Shown here piece after piece: positions 26,472-36,161 of a DNA stretch of 64,000 nt (position 1 is its first letter; each line of letters opens with the position of its first letter). The translations under genes and the position numbers were made by a program. The notes under the pieces were generated by a model that saw only the letters and a program-made list of their open reading frames with translations, was not told the DNA's origin and made no database searches. The stretch comes from MFD01213-c1 sp963704405 (GTDB lineage Bacteria > Planctomycetota > Phycisphaerae > Tepidisphaerales > Tepidisphaeraceae): positions 3,906,001 to 3,970,000 of the forward strand of contig OY969903.1 of NCBI GenBank assembly GCA_963704405.1. The letters run 5' to 3'.

Positions 26472-27629
26472 TCAAGCACGACGGCGACGGCGAGCCAACA
26501 AAGCTGCGCCAGCGATCCCTACTAATCCGAGCGACGTCGGCTCGGGTACGGCTGTTGAGATACCAAATTCATTTAGAACCGCGACAGCGCTTGGATCGGC
26601 CAAGACGGCCTGATTTTCAGCAACCATGCCTGAAACTGAACCAAGTGAACCACCGAAGTTCTGAAGAACTTTTAGTAAGTCGTTTGAATCGACCGCGCCA
26701 CTCTTGTCAAAGTCCCCAGCCTTCCAACCACCGGCCGTGGGACCAAAGTTCTGAAGAACAATGAGCAGATCATTTGAGCTAACCGATCCGCTAAGATCGG
26801 CATCGCCTTGCAGCGCATCCGTGAAAGTCACGGTTGTGCCAGCCACATAGGTGCCTGTCCCGGCATTTTTTCCGCCACCCGGCTGCGTATTTGGAGCAGG
26901 CTTGGCAGTCGTGTCTTCGAACCAGTTGGCATCCGAGATTGGAATTCCAAGATTCGTTGGCAACTGCACTGAGAAGGTCGTGGTTTTGCCTGGAGTAAAG
27001 CTTGCTGCCGTCGGTGTGAAGAAGAGGGTTTCGAGGAGGAAGCTAACGGTCTTATTGCCGTTGCTGTACTTAATGTTGGCGCCGTCGTTGCCAACGGTGA
27101 CGCCGCCGGTTGTGAAGTCGTCAAATACCGCGCCGCCGGCGCGGGCTTTAGCAACGCCTGTATTGCTTGAAGTGGAACCAAGAGCCAAGCCACCCGAAAG
27201 ATTGTAGCTGGGGACCGACCCAAGCTGTGAACCATTGCCATTGAAACCAAGGGTAGTATTCAGGGCAGGGGTGTTGACCGAACCGACGATCTCATTGGCG
27301 CCGCTGTTGAAGATGTTGTAATAGGTATACTGAATCCCCTGAAAGTTCCCGGTGGTCGCCGGGGCGCTGGTAGATCCTGCAACGGGGACGGGGTTAATCG
27401 GATTCGTACCCGTAACCGTTCCGTAAATATAAATTGGAACTGGCGTGCCCGAGTTGTCCAGGAAGACGTTGTTGTTGCTATGACCCGTGCCAGTTGCAGG
27501 ATTGAACGTGTGCAAGTCGATGGACAGCGAATTGGCCTGGGCGGCGGCGGGCAGCAGAACCCCCAACACTGCGCTACTTAAAATTGCGGCTCTACGGCGA
27601 GCCGACACGGCTAGAATTGCTCTGAACAT
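26472..27629 (-). CDS. Secreted PEP-CTERM protein with dockerin-type EF-hand repeats
   Basis: 385-aa exported protein; ATG 27629 follows GAGGGTGCAGAA. The N-terminus is a basic signal peptide (SARRRAAILSSAVLGVLLPA, cleavage after AQA). The body is Asn/Thr/Gly-rich. Near residues 275-325 two EF-hand-like dockerin repeats appear, GDADLSGSVSSNDLLIVLQN and GDFDKSGAVDSNDLLKVLQN, each with Asp-x-Asp/Ser calcium ligands. The end is a PEP-CTERM tripartite tail (AVPEPTSLG, hydrophobic segment, RRRRRA). Dockerin repeats next to PEP-CTERM suggest a matrix-anchored scaffold (inference). Confidence 0.88.
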   Translation of the reverse strand: MFRAILAVSARRRAAILSSAVLGVLLPAAAQANSLSIDLHTFNPATGTGHSNNNVFLDNSGTPVPIYIYGTVTGTNPINPVPVAGSTSAPATTGNFQGIQYTYYNIFNSGANEIVGSVNTPALNTTLGFNGNGSQLGSVPSYNLSGGLALGSTSSNTGVAKARAGGAVFDDFTTGGVTVGNDGANIKYSNGNKTVSFLLETLFFTPTAASFTPGKTTTFSVQLPTNLGIPISDANWFEDTTAKPAPNTQPGGGKNAGTGTYVAGTTVTFTDALQGDADLSGSVSSNDLLIVLQNFGPTAGGWKAGDFDKSGAVDSNDLLKVLQNFGGSLGSVSGMVAENQAVLADPSAVAVLNEFGISTAVPEPTSLGLVGIAGAALLARRRRRA

Positions 27630-28127
27630 GATTTCTGCACCCTCTCTTGTTGGCCCGGAAAATACGCACCGCCATTTTTGCACCGACCAAACCTATTGGC
27701 CTCGCAACGAGCCGTGCCCTCCGGGGACGACCTGAACGACTTAGAGACACCAGGCAGATATGTACAGCAGGATGTCTCACTCTCTACGCCGCTTGGGTAG
27801 CCCGCTTCCACAGCAGAGTACCACAACATAGGCTGGTTTCAAGCATGAAATATTTTGCAGATCATGGTTTTTTTTAAGGCGGTTACGGCTAAATATCCCG
27901 CTAACAAAACTCGCCCAATGCACAGAATTTCCGGGGCAAGCTACAATGTCACAAGTCCATGAAAGCAATACTCTTATGGAAATAAAATCAACGTATCGTT
28001 AGCGGTCCGTTAAGAACCGATGTGCAACCCTGATGGCTGCTGGAAGAGGAGCCGGGATTGGCGCGAACGGAAGTCGAAATCGCCCTCGATCGGCACCTGA
28101 TAATGACTTTTTGCTGTAGTTGCGAAA
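27630..28127. other. Gene-free stretch between PEP-CTERM and cyclase genes
   Basis: About 500 bp with no supported gene on either strand. It holds the 5' region of the dockerin/PEP-CTERM gene and the 3' end of the cyclase transcript. The AT content is locally higher (27900-28010). No hairpin terminator or repeat of note is seen. Confidence 0.5.
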
Positions 28128-30928
28128 CTAGGCAAGTATATGCTTTTGTAGCGATTGCTGCTCATCCGCCGCGCGTTTGCAGAGCAGTTTATATGCTTCA
28201 GAGAACTTTGAAGGGCCAAGTTCGAGCGTCATTTTGTCGATGGCGGTCATGCAAATGTCCGCATCTCCGGTGGTAGCGCTGGTGACGACCGCCGCGCTGA
28301 GACAGGCGAGGCGGTGATCGGCCGGAGTTGCGTCATTCATTCTCGCCAGCACCTCATACGCTTCAACCAATTCAGATTTGCCGGCCAGCATCAATGCGCC
28401 GATAGGGCGCAGCAGGAACCGACTGTTAAGATGGCGATATGTCCCGCCGCTGATCAGGATGCGCGTATCAAAACGTTTGTTGGCCTGTTCGAGGCGTGCG
28501 CCGGTGTTCACGGCGTCACCGAGAACGGTGTAATCGCTGGCCGTATCCGCACCGGCATCACCCACCACCATTGGACCGCTGCTGATCCCGGCGCGCATGG
28601 TAACCGCTGGCAGACCTTGCGCGACCATTTCATCGCTGAACGCTTTGGTCGCCTGCATCATGTCTAGAACGGTTTCGACGGCGGCGTTGGCGTGATCGGG
28701 ATTGTCATCAGGAGCGCCAAAAAAAACATGATTCCGTCACCGAGGAATTTATTCACGTATCCGCCGCGGTTGCGGATCAGGGGGACCATCCGTTTGAAGT
28801 ATTCGTTCAGCAGGTCGACAATTTTTTCGCGGAGGCGCTCGGACGTTGCGGTAAAACCAGCGAGATCGGTGAATACAACCGTAAGGTCTTTGATTTGGCC
28901 GGCCAGGCGCATCTGTTCCGGATGCTCGAAGAGGAAATCAACCAGCAGCGGATCGGTACGATTACGAAAGCGGTGGGTGATGCGGGCGCGCTCAGTGCGC
29001 TCAGCGATCCTGCTCATCAAATTTACCGCCGACCAGACCAGCCCCATCGCCGTAACCGGGCCGGCCATGCCGACAAGATAGTTGCCATGATCGAAGAGAA
29101 TGATGCCGTTGAGCAGCAAATAACCTGCAAGCAGCAGCAGCACCGCAATTGCCGCATGCCAATGCTTTAATAACGCCACCGCTGCCGTGGCGAGCAAACC
29201 GGCCAGGAGCGTATACAGCCCCGTGACATAGCGCGGGGCGGATTGCCAGAGCGCGCCGGTAAGAATGGCGTTGACGATCACCCCATGCGTAATCACGCCG
29301 GGAACCTGTGAGCTGAGCGGCGTGTTGACCAAATCGGTGCTGGAGGTCGCGGTGATGCCAATCAGGACAACGCGGTCTTTAAGCTGCTGCCGGTAAAGAG
29401 ATTCGCGATCGACAATCTGCTGCTGAAGCAGCCGATTCTGCTCGGCGGCGGCACCCAGCGTATCCCACCCTTTGAGGATCGTGCGGTCCTGCTCCTGCAA
29501 TTGGTCGGCGGGCGCAGCGTGCAACTGATTGACAACATCCTTCAATGTCTGATCGGCCAGCGTCTGCTGAATTGATGTCGCACGGGTAGTGAAATCGTCA
29601 GGGGATAATTTTTGCACGGCCAACTGAAATTGCTGGAGGGGCGCGACATCCTCCTTGAGGCTCAGCAGATATTCGATCGAGCGGTCGATGACCGTGTTGT
29701 TATCTCGAAGCCGTTTCCGCCAGCCGGCGAGTTCATATGAAGAGCCGATGTTGATGTGCTGGCGGAGAAGCCCGCCGTACATGGTTCGCCAGTCGCTGGT
29801 GCCGAACCAGGGGATGTCCATGAGCATCCCAACTTCGCCCAAATGGGTGGGCTTGCGGCCAACGGGAATGCTGACAGATGAACCATCCGCCAGGGGCATA
29901 ATGATCTGGTGATCGCTGATCCGAAGATTCTGCGGATCGACATCCATCGCAGCACATGCAAGCACAAGGCCCATCTGCGGGAGAAGCCTGCCGTGGAATT
30001 CTTCGACGATCGGGACCGTTCGGACGATGCCATCCGATTCAGGATTGTGATCCACAAGTCCGCCAAAACGGGCGGCTGCTGCGAAAATCGGCAGCGGCGC
30101 AATCGCGCTGTATCCATGAATGGCGGAAACGGTTTCGGTCATCGGCAGCGTGAACGATTCGAGCGATTTCTCGGCCAGATATCGGGTTTCTTCCTGCTTC
30201 AGGATATGGACAGCAGGCGCATTCTCGCCAAGCTGGCTAATCTGCGGGAGAAGCTTCCGGGCCAGTTGCTCGGGAGGCAGGCGGCTCGTTTGAAATTCAC
30301 GCCGAACCCGCTCCGCCATCGATTTCCGCCGCGCTTGGAGATACTCGTCCTGAGTGAGCGTGGGTTTGCCGACGGCGGCCAATCGACGGTTGAGTTCATC
30401 GAAAGACAGCTCCAGGTCGTTGATCAATTCAACCTGCGCCGCCTGGACGGCGACATTTTCCACTGGTTTTTCAAACGTCAGCGAAGCGGGGAGAAGAACA
30501 TGCCCCATGCGCCTGATGGAGGTTGCCAGGATTGCATCATGGTCGGTGATGACGCCGTGCGATTCGGTCGGTTCTTCAGCTTCGGGAAGGATCACGTCAA
30601 ATGCGATCGCTTTGACACCGGCGCGGCCAAGTTCATCGACAACATCCGCCAGCACGCTCCGCTGCCACGGCCAGCGGCCGATCGTCTCCAGCGCAGTGTC
30701 GTCAATATCAACGTGAACGACGCGATCGGTCGGCGGTTTGCGGAAGAATTGACAGAACTTGACGCGCTCGTCGTAAAAGAAGGATTCGAGAGGACGAAGG
30801 TTGTTCGTCGCATCAAGGCAGATCACCAGGAGGGTCAGGAGGGAACCAAGCAGAAGGGCGCGATGCGTCATCCGCCGCTCGGTGCGGTTTTGCCGGGTTC
30901 TGAGTTTGGCGGGCGTCGTGTCTGGCAA
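28128..30928 (-). CDS. CHASE2-domain adenylate/guanylate cyclase, one-base frameshift in a T8 run
   Basis: Corrected to 933 aa. Residue order: an N-terminal helix (ALLLGSLLTLLVICL), a CHASE2 sensor domain of about 500 residues outside the membrane (VHVDIDDTALETIGRWPWQR is typical), three hydrophobic helices near 570-640, then a class III cyclase domain. Its VVFTDLAGFTATSERL carries the metal-binding Asp and the second metal motif lies at NKFLGDGIMFFFGAP. The domain is broken at 28719-28726, where eight A's (plus strand) should be nine; the second part continues with GISSGPMVVGDAG and DAVNTGARLE. It likely makes cAMP in response to an extracytoplasmic cue. The nucleotide specificity is not established. 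Confidence 0.85.
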
Positions 30929-31035
30929 CGATAGGGAATATACCGGAATGGATCAGGTTGGTCGCAGGGCGGCTGTCATACGCGACGAAAAATAACCATG
31001 CGTCGGACTGTATTGGAGCCGCGCTTCTCTTTCCC

Positions 31036-31429
31036 TTATTTGCCCTTTCGGGCGGAGCGCGACGCCTTGGGTTCTGATTTGGGGGATGCGGCGGCGGGCT
31101 TGGATTCGGCCGATTTTGCCGCAGGCGCAGGATTCGCCGGTGCTGGGTTTTGAATCGGGCTTGGTTTCGGTTTTTGTTTCAGGTTTTGATTCGGTGGAAC
31201 TGGCCGCTGGCGCAGTGTCGGCCTTGGCTTTTTCACTGTAGGAGCTGTCGCGGTAGTCGGTGATGTAGAAACCGCTGCCTTTGAAGATCATGCCGGCGCC
31301 GATCCCGATCAGGCGTTTGACCTTGTTCTTGCCGCAAACAGGACACTTCTTGATCGCCTTTGAGGTGATGGGCTGGAACTTCTCAAACTTATGCCCGCAG
31401 GCTTCGCATTCATATTCGTAGGTGGGCAT
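31036..31429 (-). CDS. FmdB-type zinc ribbon protein, probable frameshift
   Basis: Small regulatory-type protein of the FmdB/CxxC_CxxC family. It opens MPTYEYECEACGHKFEKFQP and continues with KKCPVCGKNKVKRL: two CxxC pairs forming a zinc ribbon, then the family's MIFKGSGFYITDYR. After KPDSKP (near 31145-31151) the given frame runs on to 30953 with unusual composition (STGESCACGKIGRI), whereas the neighbouring frame gives an Ala/Pro/Lys-rich tail ending KASRSARKGK at 31036, typical of the family. Removing one base gives 130 aa. It starts 2 bp from the stop of grpE, so they share a transcript. Confidence 0.75.
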
Positions 31430-31431
31430 GG

Positions 31432-32007
31432 TTATCCGATCTTTGAAACAGCAACCTGTGCCGGCCGTAGCGTGCGGCCCTGAAGCATGTAGCCCTTCTG
31501 AAGCAACTGCGTCACGGCAGGGTCGGCGGATTCGTCGGCGTGAGGCGCGTCGCCGCTGCTGGCCGGGGCCTGCATCAGGGCTTCGTGGCGAGTGGGATCG
31601 AACGGATCGCCGGGCCTGGGGGCGATTTCTTCAACCTTCTGCGCCTTCAGTACGGACATGAGCTGATCGTGGACGATCTGCATCCCTTTCATGACGGCCG
31701 CCGGGTCTACCTTGGCCGGGTCTTGAGAAAGAGCGCGCTCAAAATTATCGATGACGGGAAGAATGCTTCGGATGAGCGAGCTATTGGCATATTGGATGCG
31801 CTGATCGAAATCGCTTTCCAATCGCTTCTGGCTGTTCTTGAATTCCGCCGTAGCGCGGGCGAGCCGTTCGAAAAGCTGGTCTCGCTCGGTGCGCAGCTTG
31901 ACCACTTCGTTGGAATCAACGACATCTCCTGATCGCTCGGAGTCGCCGTGGGCGCTGTCGGCCATGTCCTGATCGAAATTATCGTCTTCAATCGGTATGC
32001 GGGTCAT
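31432..32007 (-). CDS. grpE: GrpE, nucleotide exchange factor of DnaK
   Basis: 191-aa co-chaperone. A polar acidic N-terminus is followed by the long coiled-coil helix (VVKLRTERDQLFERLARATA, then EFKNSQKRLESDF), the SLIRSILPVIDNFERAL helix and the beta domain PTRHEALMQAPASSG ending in GYMLQGRTLRPAQVAVSK. It releases ADP from DnaK in the Hsp70 cycle. ATG 32007 is preferred over 32055 because the family starts with a short acidic stretch. It sits between dnaJ and the FmdB-like gene; dnaK is not in the window. Confidence 0.92.
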   Translation of the reverse strand: MTRIPIEDDNFDQDMADSAHGDSERSGDVVDSNEVVKLRTERDQLFERLARATAEFKNSQKRLESDFDQRIQYANSSLIRSILPVIDNFERALSQDPAKVDPAAVMKGMQIVHDQLMSVLKAQKVEEIAPRPGDPFDPTRHEALMQAPASSGDAPHADESADPAVTQLLQKGYMLQGRTLRPAQVAVSKIG

Positions 32008-32109
32008 GATCTGTCTTTCATCTGTTCTTTGATCAAACCTGAGTTGTTCGTTCAAATTGCGATCGCGAGGACCGCAATAATCGCTTCAAAGTGCGGACAC
32101 TGCAAACGA

Positions 32110-33241
32110 TTACTCTGTTTTGAAAACTTCCTTCAGCTTGTCCAGAAATCCCTTGCGCTGCGGCATGAGGTTGCCGTCTTCGGTTGTTGAGAATTCATGC
32201 AGCAGCTCGCGCTGGCGCTCGTTCAGCTTGCGCGGGATTTCAATGAGTATTTGTACTAGCTCGTCACCATTTCTGTGAGCGCGAATATCGGGTAAGCCTT
32301 TTCCCCGGAGCTTGAAGACTTCGCCGTGCTGGCTGCCCGCCGGGATGTCGAGCTTTTCGGAGCCGGCGAGGGTGGGGATATCGATCTGCGAACCCAGGGC
32401 TGCCTGCGTGAAGCTGATCGGCACCTGGCAGACCAGATCATTGTTGTGGCGCGTAAAAATCGGGTGCGGTTTAACGGTAATGTAGCAGTGCAGATCGCCT
32501 GGCCGAGCGCCATTTTCGCCTGCTTCGCCTTCACCGACAATGCGGACGGCCTGGCCTTCATGGACACCGGCGGGAATTTTGACGGTGACGACGCGTTTTT
32601 TGAGTTGGCGGCCTGTGCCGCCGCAGGCCGGGCAATGGTCGCGAATGACGGTTCCGCGGCCGCGGCAGTTGGGGCAGGTGGTGACCATGCGGAACATACC
32701 ACCAAAACCCTGCTGGGCGATGCGGCCCTGTCCGCCGCATTGAACGCAGACGACCGGCGAACTGCCGGGCTTGCTGCCTGTGCCCTTGCAGTGCTCGCAC
32801 GCATCCTGCTTTTCAAATTCGATCGTTTTTTCGGTGCCGCTGGCGACTTCGCTCAGCGTGAGTTCGACCTGCGTTTCCAGATCAAAGCCGCGCGATGCCC
32901 CGCGGGTTCCGCCTCCGCGGCGTCCCCCCCCCGCCGGCGCCGAAGATGTCTTCGAACATCGAGAAGATGTCGGCGGCTTCCATGTGGGAGTAATCGTGCG
33001 ACGCGCTGACGCCGGCGTGGCCGTATTGATCGTACCGCTGGCGCTTGACGTCATCGGAGAGGACTTCGTACGCCTCGGAACATTCTTTGAATTTAACTTC
33101 TGCTTCATGCTTGCCGTCACCGGCGTTGCGATCGGGATGAAACTTCATCGCCAGGCGGCGATAAGAGCGTTTGATCTCATCACCGCTGGCGGTGCGGGAA
33201 ACACCGAGCACTTCGTAATAATCGCGTTTTGCTGTGGCCAC
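32110..33241 (-). CDS. dnaJ: DnaJ (Hsp40), one-base frameshift in a G9 run
   Basis: Chaperone that delivers clients to DnaK and stimulates its ATPase. The J-domain (DYYEVLGVSRTASGDEIKRS, HPD at about residue 35) and the first Gly/Phe part are in one frame. The zinc-finger domain with four CxxCxGxG-like repeats (CEHCKGTG, CVQCGGQG, CPNCRGRG, CPACGGTG) and the C-terminal substrate domain are in the next frame. The break is a run of nine C (plus strand, 32924-32932); with eight the reading continues as GRRGGGTRG into a 376-aa DnaJ of normal length. ATG 33241 is 12 bp downstream of hicA. Confidence 0.92.
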
Positions 33242-33252
33242 TGGGATCCTGT

Positions 33253-33476
33253 TTACGTCTTGGCTGTGAATTCATCGACCGTCAGATTAGCCGCTCGGAT
33301 AAGGCTTCGCAGCGTTCCCCGGGCAACCTCTTTGTGATCCGGAACTGAAAGTGTTACGGCCTCTCCCGGCTTCACCAGAATGATGTGGCTGGCCGCCTGC
33401 CGAACTACGGACCACCAAGCTTTTCAAAAACTCGAGCGACCTCGCGGCCGCTAAGCACAGGCAGCTTGGAGCCCAT
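33253..33476 (-). CDS. hicA: HicA-type toxin, one-base frameshift
   Basis: Corrected product is 74 aa: MGSKLPVLSGREVARVFEKL, then GWSVVRQAASHIILVKPG, ending in TLRSLIRAANLTVDEF. This matches HicA mRNA interferases, small double-stranded-RNA-binding-fold proteins with an active-site His in the ASH motif. In the given sequence a TAG stops reading at codon 25; restoring one G in the GGTGGT stretch (about 33411-33416) opens it. The ATG overlaps the hicB stop (TAATG), so toxin and antitoxin are translationally coupled. The pair is embedded between groEL1 and dnaJ. Confidence 0.75.
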
Positions 33477-33682
33477 TAGACCATTACCTCTACCTGACGC
33501 GTCTCAACTGTAAGCGGCAGCCCCTGTTGCGCCCGCACTTCGAGGCAAAGCCTGATAGCATTTTCAATATTTACGATCGCATCTTCGCGGGTTTTTCCCT
33601 GACTGATGCAACCGGGAATGGCCGGACATTCGGCTACCCAGATTCCATCTTCGTCTCGCTCAAGTGTGACGGAAAATTTCAT
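33476..33682 (-). CDS. hicB: HicB-type antitoxin, short form
   Basis: 68-aa HicB N-terminal domain: MKFSVTLERDEDGIWVAECP, then IPGCISQGKTREDAIVNIENAI. This partial RNase H-like fold binds HicA. It lacks the C-terminal DNA-binding domain (ribbon-helix-helix or HTH) found in longer HicB, so autoregulation through HicB itself is doubtful. ATG follows GGAGACTGCC. The order antitoxin-toxin with a one-base stop/start overlap is one of the known HicAB arrangements. Confidence 0.8.
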   Translation of the reverse strand: MKFSVTLERDEDGIWVAECPAIPGCISQGKTREDAIVNIENAIRLCLEVRAQQGLPLTVETRQVEVMV

Positions 33683-33823
33683 GGCAGTCTCCGATGGGTT
33701 CCAATGGCCGCTAGATTATCATCTCCAGAGTATCTTACGCTATCAGCCTGCTAAAAACCGAGGCACGAAGACACGAATTGCTTCGTATCGTCGTGCCTCA
33801 GTCCGATCGCGCGAGAATGTGAA

Positions 33824-35452
33824 TTACACTACCGCTCCCGCAACCGCGTTGGATTCCTCGCCCTTCTTTTCCTTCAACTCAGTAATAAGCACATCAGTTG
33901 TCAGGGCCAAACCGCTGACGCTCGCCGCATTTTGCAAGGCGGTCTTGGCGACCTTGGCGGGGTCGATGATGCCGAGCTTGAACATATCACCGAACTCACC
34001 GGTGGCGGCGTTGTAGCCGTAGCTGAGGTTCTTGTTTTCCAAAATCTGCGCGACGACGACTTCGCCGTCTTCGCCGGCGTTGTCAGCGATCTGACGGCAG
34101 GGGGCGCGGAGCGCTTCGGCAAGAATTTCAAAGCCAAACTTCTCATCACCCTTTGCCTGACGCTTGGCGTTTTCGACCGCTTCAATCGCGCGGAGGAATG
34201 CGACACCGCCGCCGGGAATGATCCCTTCTTCGGCTGCGGCGCGGGTGGCGTGGAGCGCATCGTCGATCAGGTCTTTGCGCTCTTTCATTTCGGTTTCGGT
34301 GTTGGCGCCGGCCTTCACGACGGCGACGCCACCGGTCAGCTTGGCCAGGCGTTCCTGGAGCTTTTCGCGATCGTAATCACTCGTCGTTTTTTCGATCTGG
34401 GCGCGAATCTGCTCGGCGCGGGCGTTGATTTCCTTTTTGCTGCCGGCGCCTTCAATAATGGTCGTGTTGTCTTTGTTGATAACGACGCGCTTGGCGGTGC
34501 CGAGCTGGTCGAGCTCGATGTTTTCGAGCTTGAGGCCGAGGTCTTCGCTGACGAAAGTGCCGCCGGTGAGGACGGCCAGATCGCCCATGATGGCCTTGCG
34601 GCGATCACCGAAACCGGGGGCCTTGACGGCGCAGACGTTGAGCACGCCGCGAAGCTTGTTGACGACGAGCGCGGCGAGCGCTTCGGCTTCGACATCTTCG
34701 GCGATGATCAGCAACGGGCGGCCGCCACCGACGATCTTATTGAGCAGCGGGAGCAGCTCGGCGAGGTTGTTGATCTTCTTCTCGTGGAGCAGGATGTACG
34801 GGTTTTCCTGGATGGCTTCGAGCGTGGTCGGGTTGGTCATGAAGTAGGGGGAGAGATATCCCTTGTCGAACTGCATGCCTTCGGTGTATTCGAGCACGGT
34901 GTCGGTGCCCTTGCCTTCATCAACGGTGATGACGCCTTCCTTGCCGACCTTCTCCATCGCGTCAGCCATCAGTTGACCGATGTGCTCGTCGCCGTTGGCG
35001 CTGATGGTGGCGACGCGCTTGTAGTCTTCGTGGCCTTTTACCTTTTTGGCCATGGCGGTAATCGCCTCGGCGGCGACTTCAGAGGCGCGAATGATGCCGC
35101 GCTGAATCAGCACAGGATTCACACCCGTGCGGACATACTTGAGGCCTTCGCTGAGAATCGCCTCGGCGATAACGGTGGCGGTCGTCGTGCCGTCACCGGC
35201 GACATCGCCGGTCTTGCTGGCGACAGCCGACACGAGCTTGGCGCCCATGTTTTCAAATGGCTGCGGCAACTCGATTTCCTTGGCGACCGTCACGCCGTCT
35301 TTGGTGATCCGCGGCGACCCAAAGGATTTCTGCAGAACAACGTTGCGTCCGCGAGGGCCAAGCGTGGCCTTCACCGCCCGGGCGAGTTGTGAAACACCGG
35401 CCAAAAGCTCGGCCCGTGCGTCGGTTTCGTATTTCAATTGTTTCGCTGCCAT
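33824..35452 (-). CDS. groEL: Chaperonin GroEL, copy 1 (no GGM tail)
   Basis: 542-aa chaperonin subunit. The opening KQLKYETDARAELLAGVSQL, ATP-binding GPRGRNVVLQKSFG and DGTTTATVIAEAIL, apical and equatorial segments (GFGDRRKAIMGDLAVLTGG, EEGIIPGGGVAFLRA) are intact and in register. The C-terminus ends EESNAVAGAVV and lacks the Gly-Gly-Met repeats that fill the cavity of classical GroEL; copy 2 keeps them. Such tail-less paralogues are often specialised. groES lies directly upstream, with only a heptamer-repeat hairpin in between. Confidence 0.95.
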   Translation of the reverse strand: MAAKQLKYETDARAELLAGVSQLARAVKATLGPRGRNVVLQKSFGSPRITKDGVTVAKEIELPQPFENMGAKLVSAVASKTGDVAGDGTTTATVIAEAILSEGLKYVRTGVNPVLIQRGIIRASEVAAEAITAMAKKVKGHEDYKRVATISANGDEHIGQLMADAMEKVGKEGVITVDEGKGTDTVLEYTEGMQFDKGYLSPYFMTNPTTLEAIQENPYILLHEKKINNLAELLPLLNKIVGGGRPLLIIAEDVEAEALAALVVNKLRGVLNVCAVKAPGFGDRRKAIMGDLAVLTGGTFVSEDLGLKLENIELDQLGTAKRVVINKDNTTIIEGAGSKKEINARAEQIRAQIEKTTSDYDREKLQERLAKLTGGVAVVKAGANTETEMKERKDLIDDALHATRAAAEEGIIPGGGVAFLRAIEAVENAKRQAKGDEKFGFEILAEALRAPCRQIADNAGEDGEVVVAQILENKNLSYGYNAATGEFGDMFKLGIIDPAKVAKTALQNAASVSGLALTTDVLITELKEKKGEESNAVAGAVV

Positions 35453-35473
35453 TTTAGTTCCTTAGTCAGTTTT

Positions 35474-35552
35474 TGATTGTCCGTTTCGTTGTCATTTGTT
35501 CGTTGCCGCGGGTGCGCTTTGCAATTTGCATCCGGCAACCGACGACGGACAT
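35474..35552. repeat. GTCCGTT-type intergenic hairpin, copy E (groES-groEL1)
   Basis: Diverged copy: ATTGTCCGTTTCGTTGTCA and TTGTTCGTTGCC on one side, GGCAACCGACGACGGACA on the other. It fills the gap between groES and groEL1. Confidence 0.55.
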
Positions 35553-35568
35553 TGAAGTTCAATGCTCA

Positions 35569-35856
35569 TTACTCCAGAACGCCCAGAATGTCCGACTCCC
35601 GGAGGATGACAAACTTCTGGCCATCGACTTCGATGTCGGTGCCGCTGTATTTGCCGTAGTAGATGTTGTCACCGACGCGCACGCCGAGTTCCATCCGCTT
35701 GCCGTGATCATCGAGCTTACCGGGACCGACAGAAATCACTTTGCCCTTGGTGGGCTTTTCCTTGGCGGAGTCCGGAAGGACAATGCCGCTGGCGGTCTTG
35801 GTTTCAGCTTCGGATTGCTTGACGATAACACGGTCGGCCAGGGGTTTAAGCTTCAT
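35569..35856 (-). CDS. groES: Co-chaperonin GroES
   Basis: 95-aa lid of the GroEL chamber. The typical opening KLKPLADRVIVKQSEAETKT and the mobile-loop GIVLPDSAKEKPTKGKV, then VRVGDNIYYGKYSGTDIE, are all present and of normal length. It is the only groES here and would serve both GroELs. A perfect 10-bp hairpin stands in its leader (35893-35918) and a 42-aa membrane peptide lies before that. Confidence 0.96.
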   Translation of the reverse strand: MKLKPLADRVIVKQSEAETKTASGIVLPDSAKEKPTKGKVISVGPGKLDDHGKRMELGVRVGDNIYYGKYSGTDIEVDGQKFVILRESDILGVLE

Positions 35857-35892
35857 ATTTCGTTCCTCTTTTTTGATGATTCATCTGAGTCA

Positions 35893-35918
35893 GGCATGGT
35901 CGTTGTGGCGACCATGCC
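35893..35918 (-). promoter_or_regulatory. Perfect hairpin in the groES leader
   Basis: GGCATGGTCG (35893-35902) pairs perfectly with CGACCATGCC (35909-35918) over a 6-nt loop, 37 nt before the groES start on the minus strand. No T-tract follows in the groES direction, so it is not a terminator there. It may be an mRNA processing or stability element between the groEL2 and groES parts (inference). Confidence 0.4.
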
Positions 35919-35945
35919 GTGTTTTTGTATCACTGAAATCGCTTG

Positions 35946-36074
35946 TCATTTCCCGGTCCACAGGAGCCAACCGGAATACAACAAGCCAAAAACCGCAATC
36001 GCGAGCATCACCAGGATTACGATCGCGCGGATCAATGTTTTCCGCGGGTCGACTTGGCGATCGGGTTCGGTCAT
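35946..36074 (-). CDS. 42-aa single-helix membrane peptide in the groE cluster
   Basis: Small open frame between groEL2 and groES. It has a charged N-terminus (MTEPDRQVDPRKTLIRA), one hydrophobic helix with Gly and Leu, and ends WLLWTGK. A GAGTGG lies 5-10 bases upstream of the ATG at 36074. Topology looks like a type II single-pass protein. I do not recognise a family. Conservation of the position in related genomes would be the test. Confidence 0.45.
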   Translation of the reverse strand: MTEPDRQVDPRKTLIRAIVILVMLAIAVFGLLYSGWLLWTGK

Positions 36075-36161
36075 TTCAGCCACTCATTGCTCCGTACAAG
36101 CAGCCTGCTTTTCAGCCAGTGGCGCATTCATTGCCCGCGCGGTTAAGGGCAAACGCCACCA

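Noticed and set aside
33932..35392. 486-codon open frame opposite groEL1
   Set aside because: Antisense shadow with no motif.
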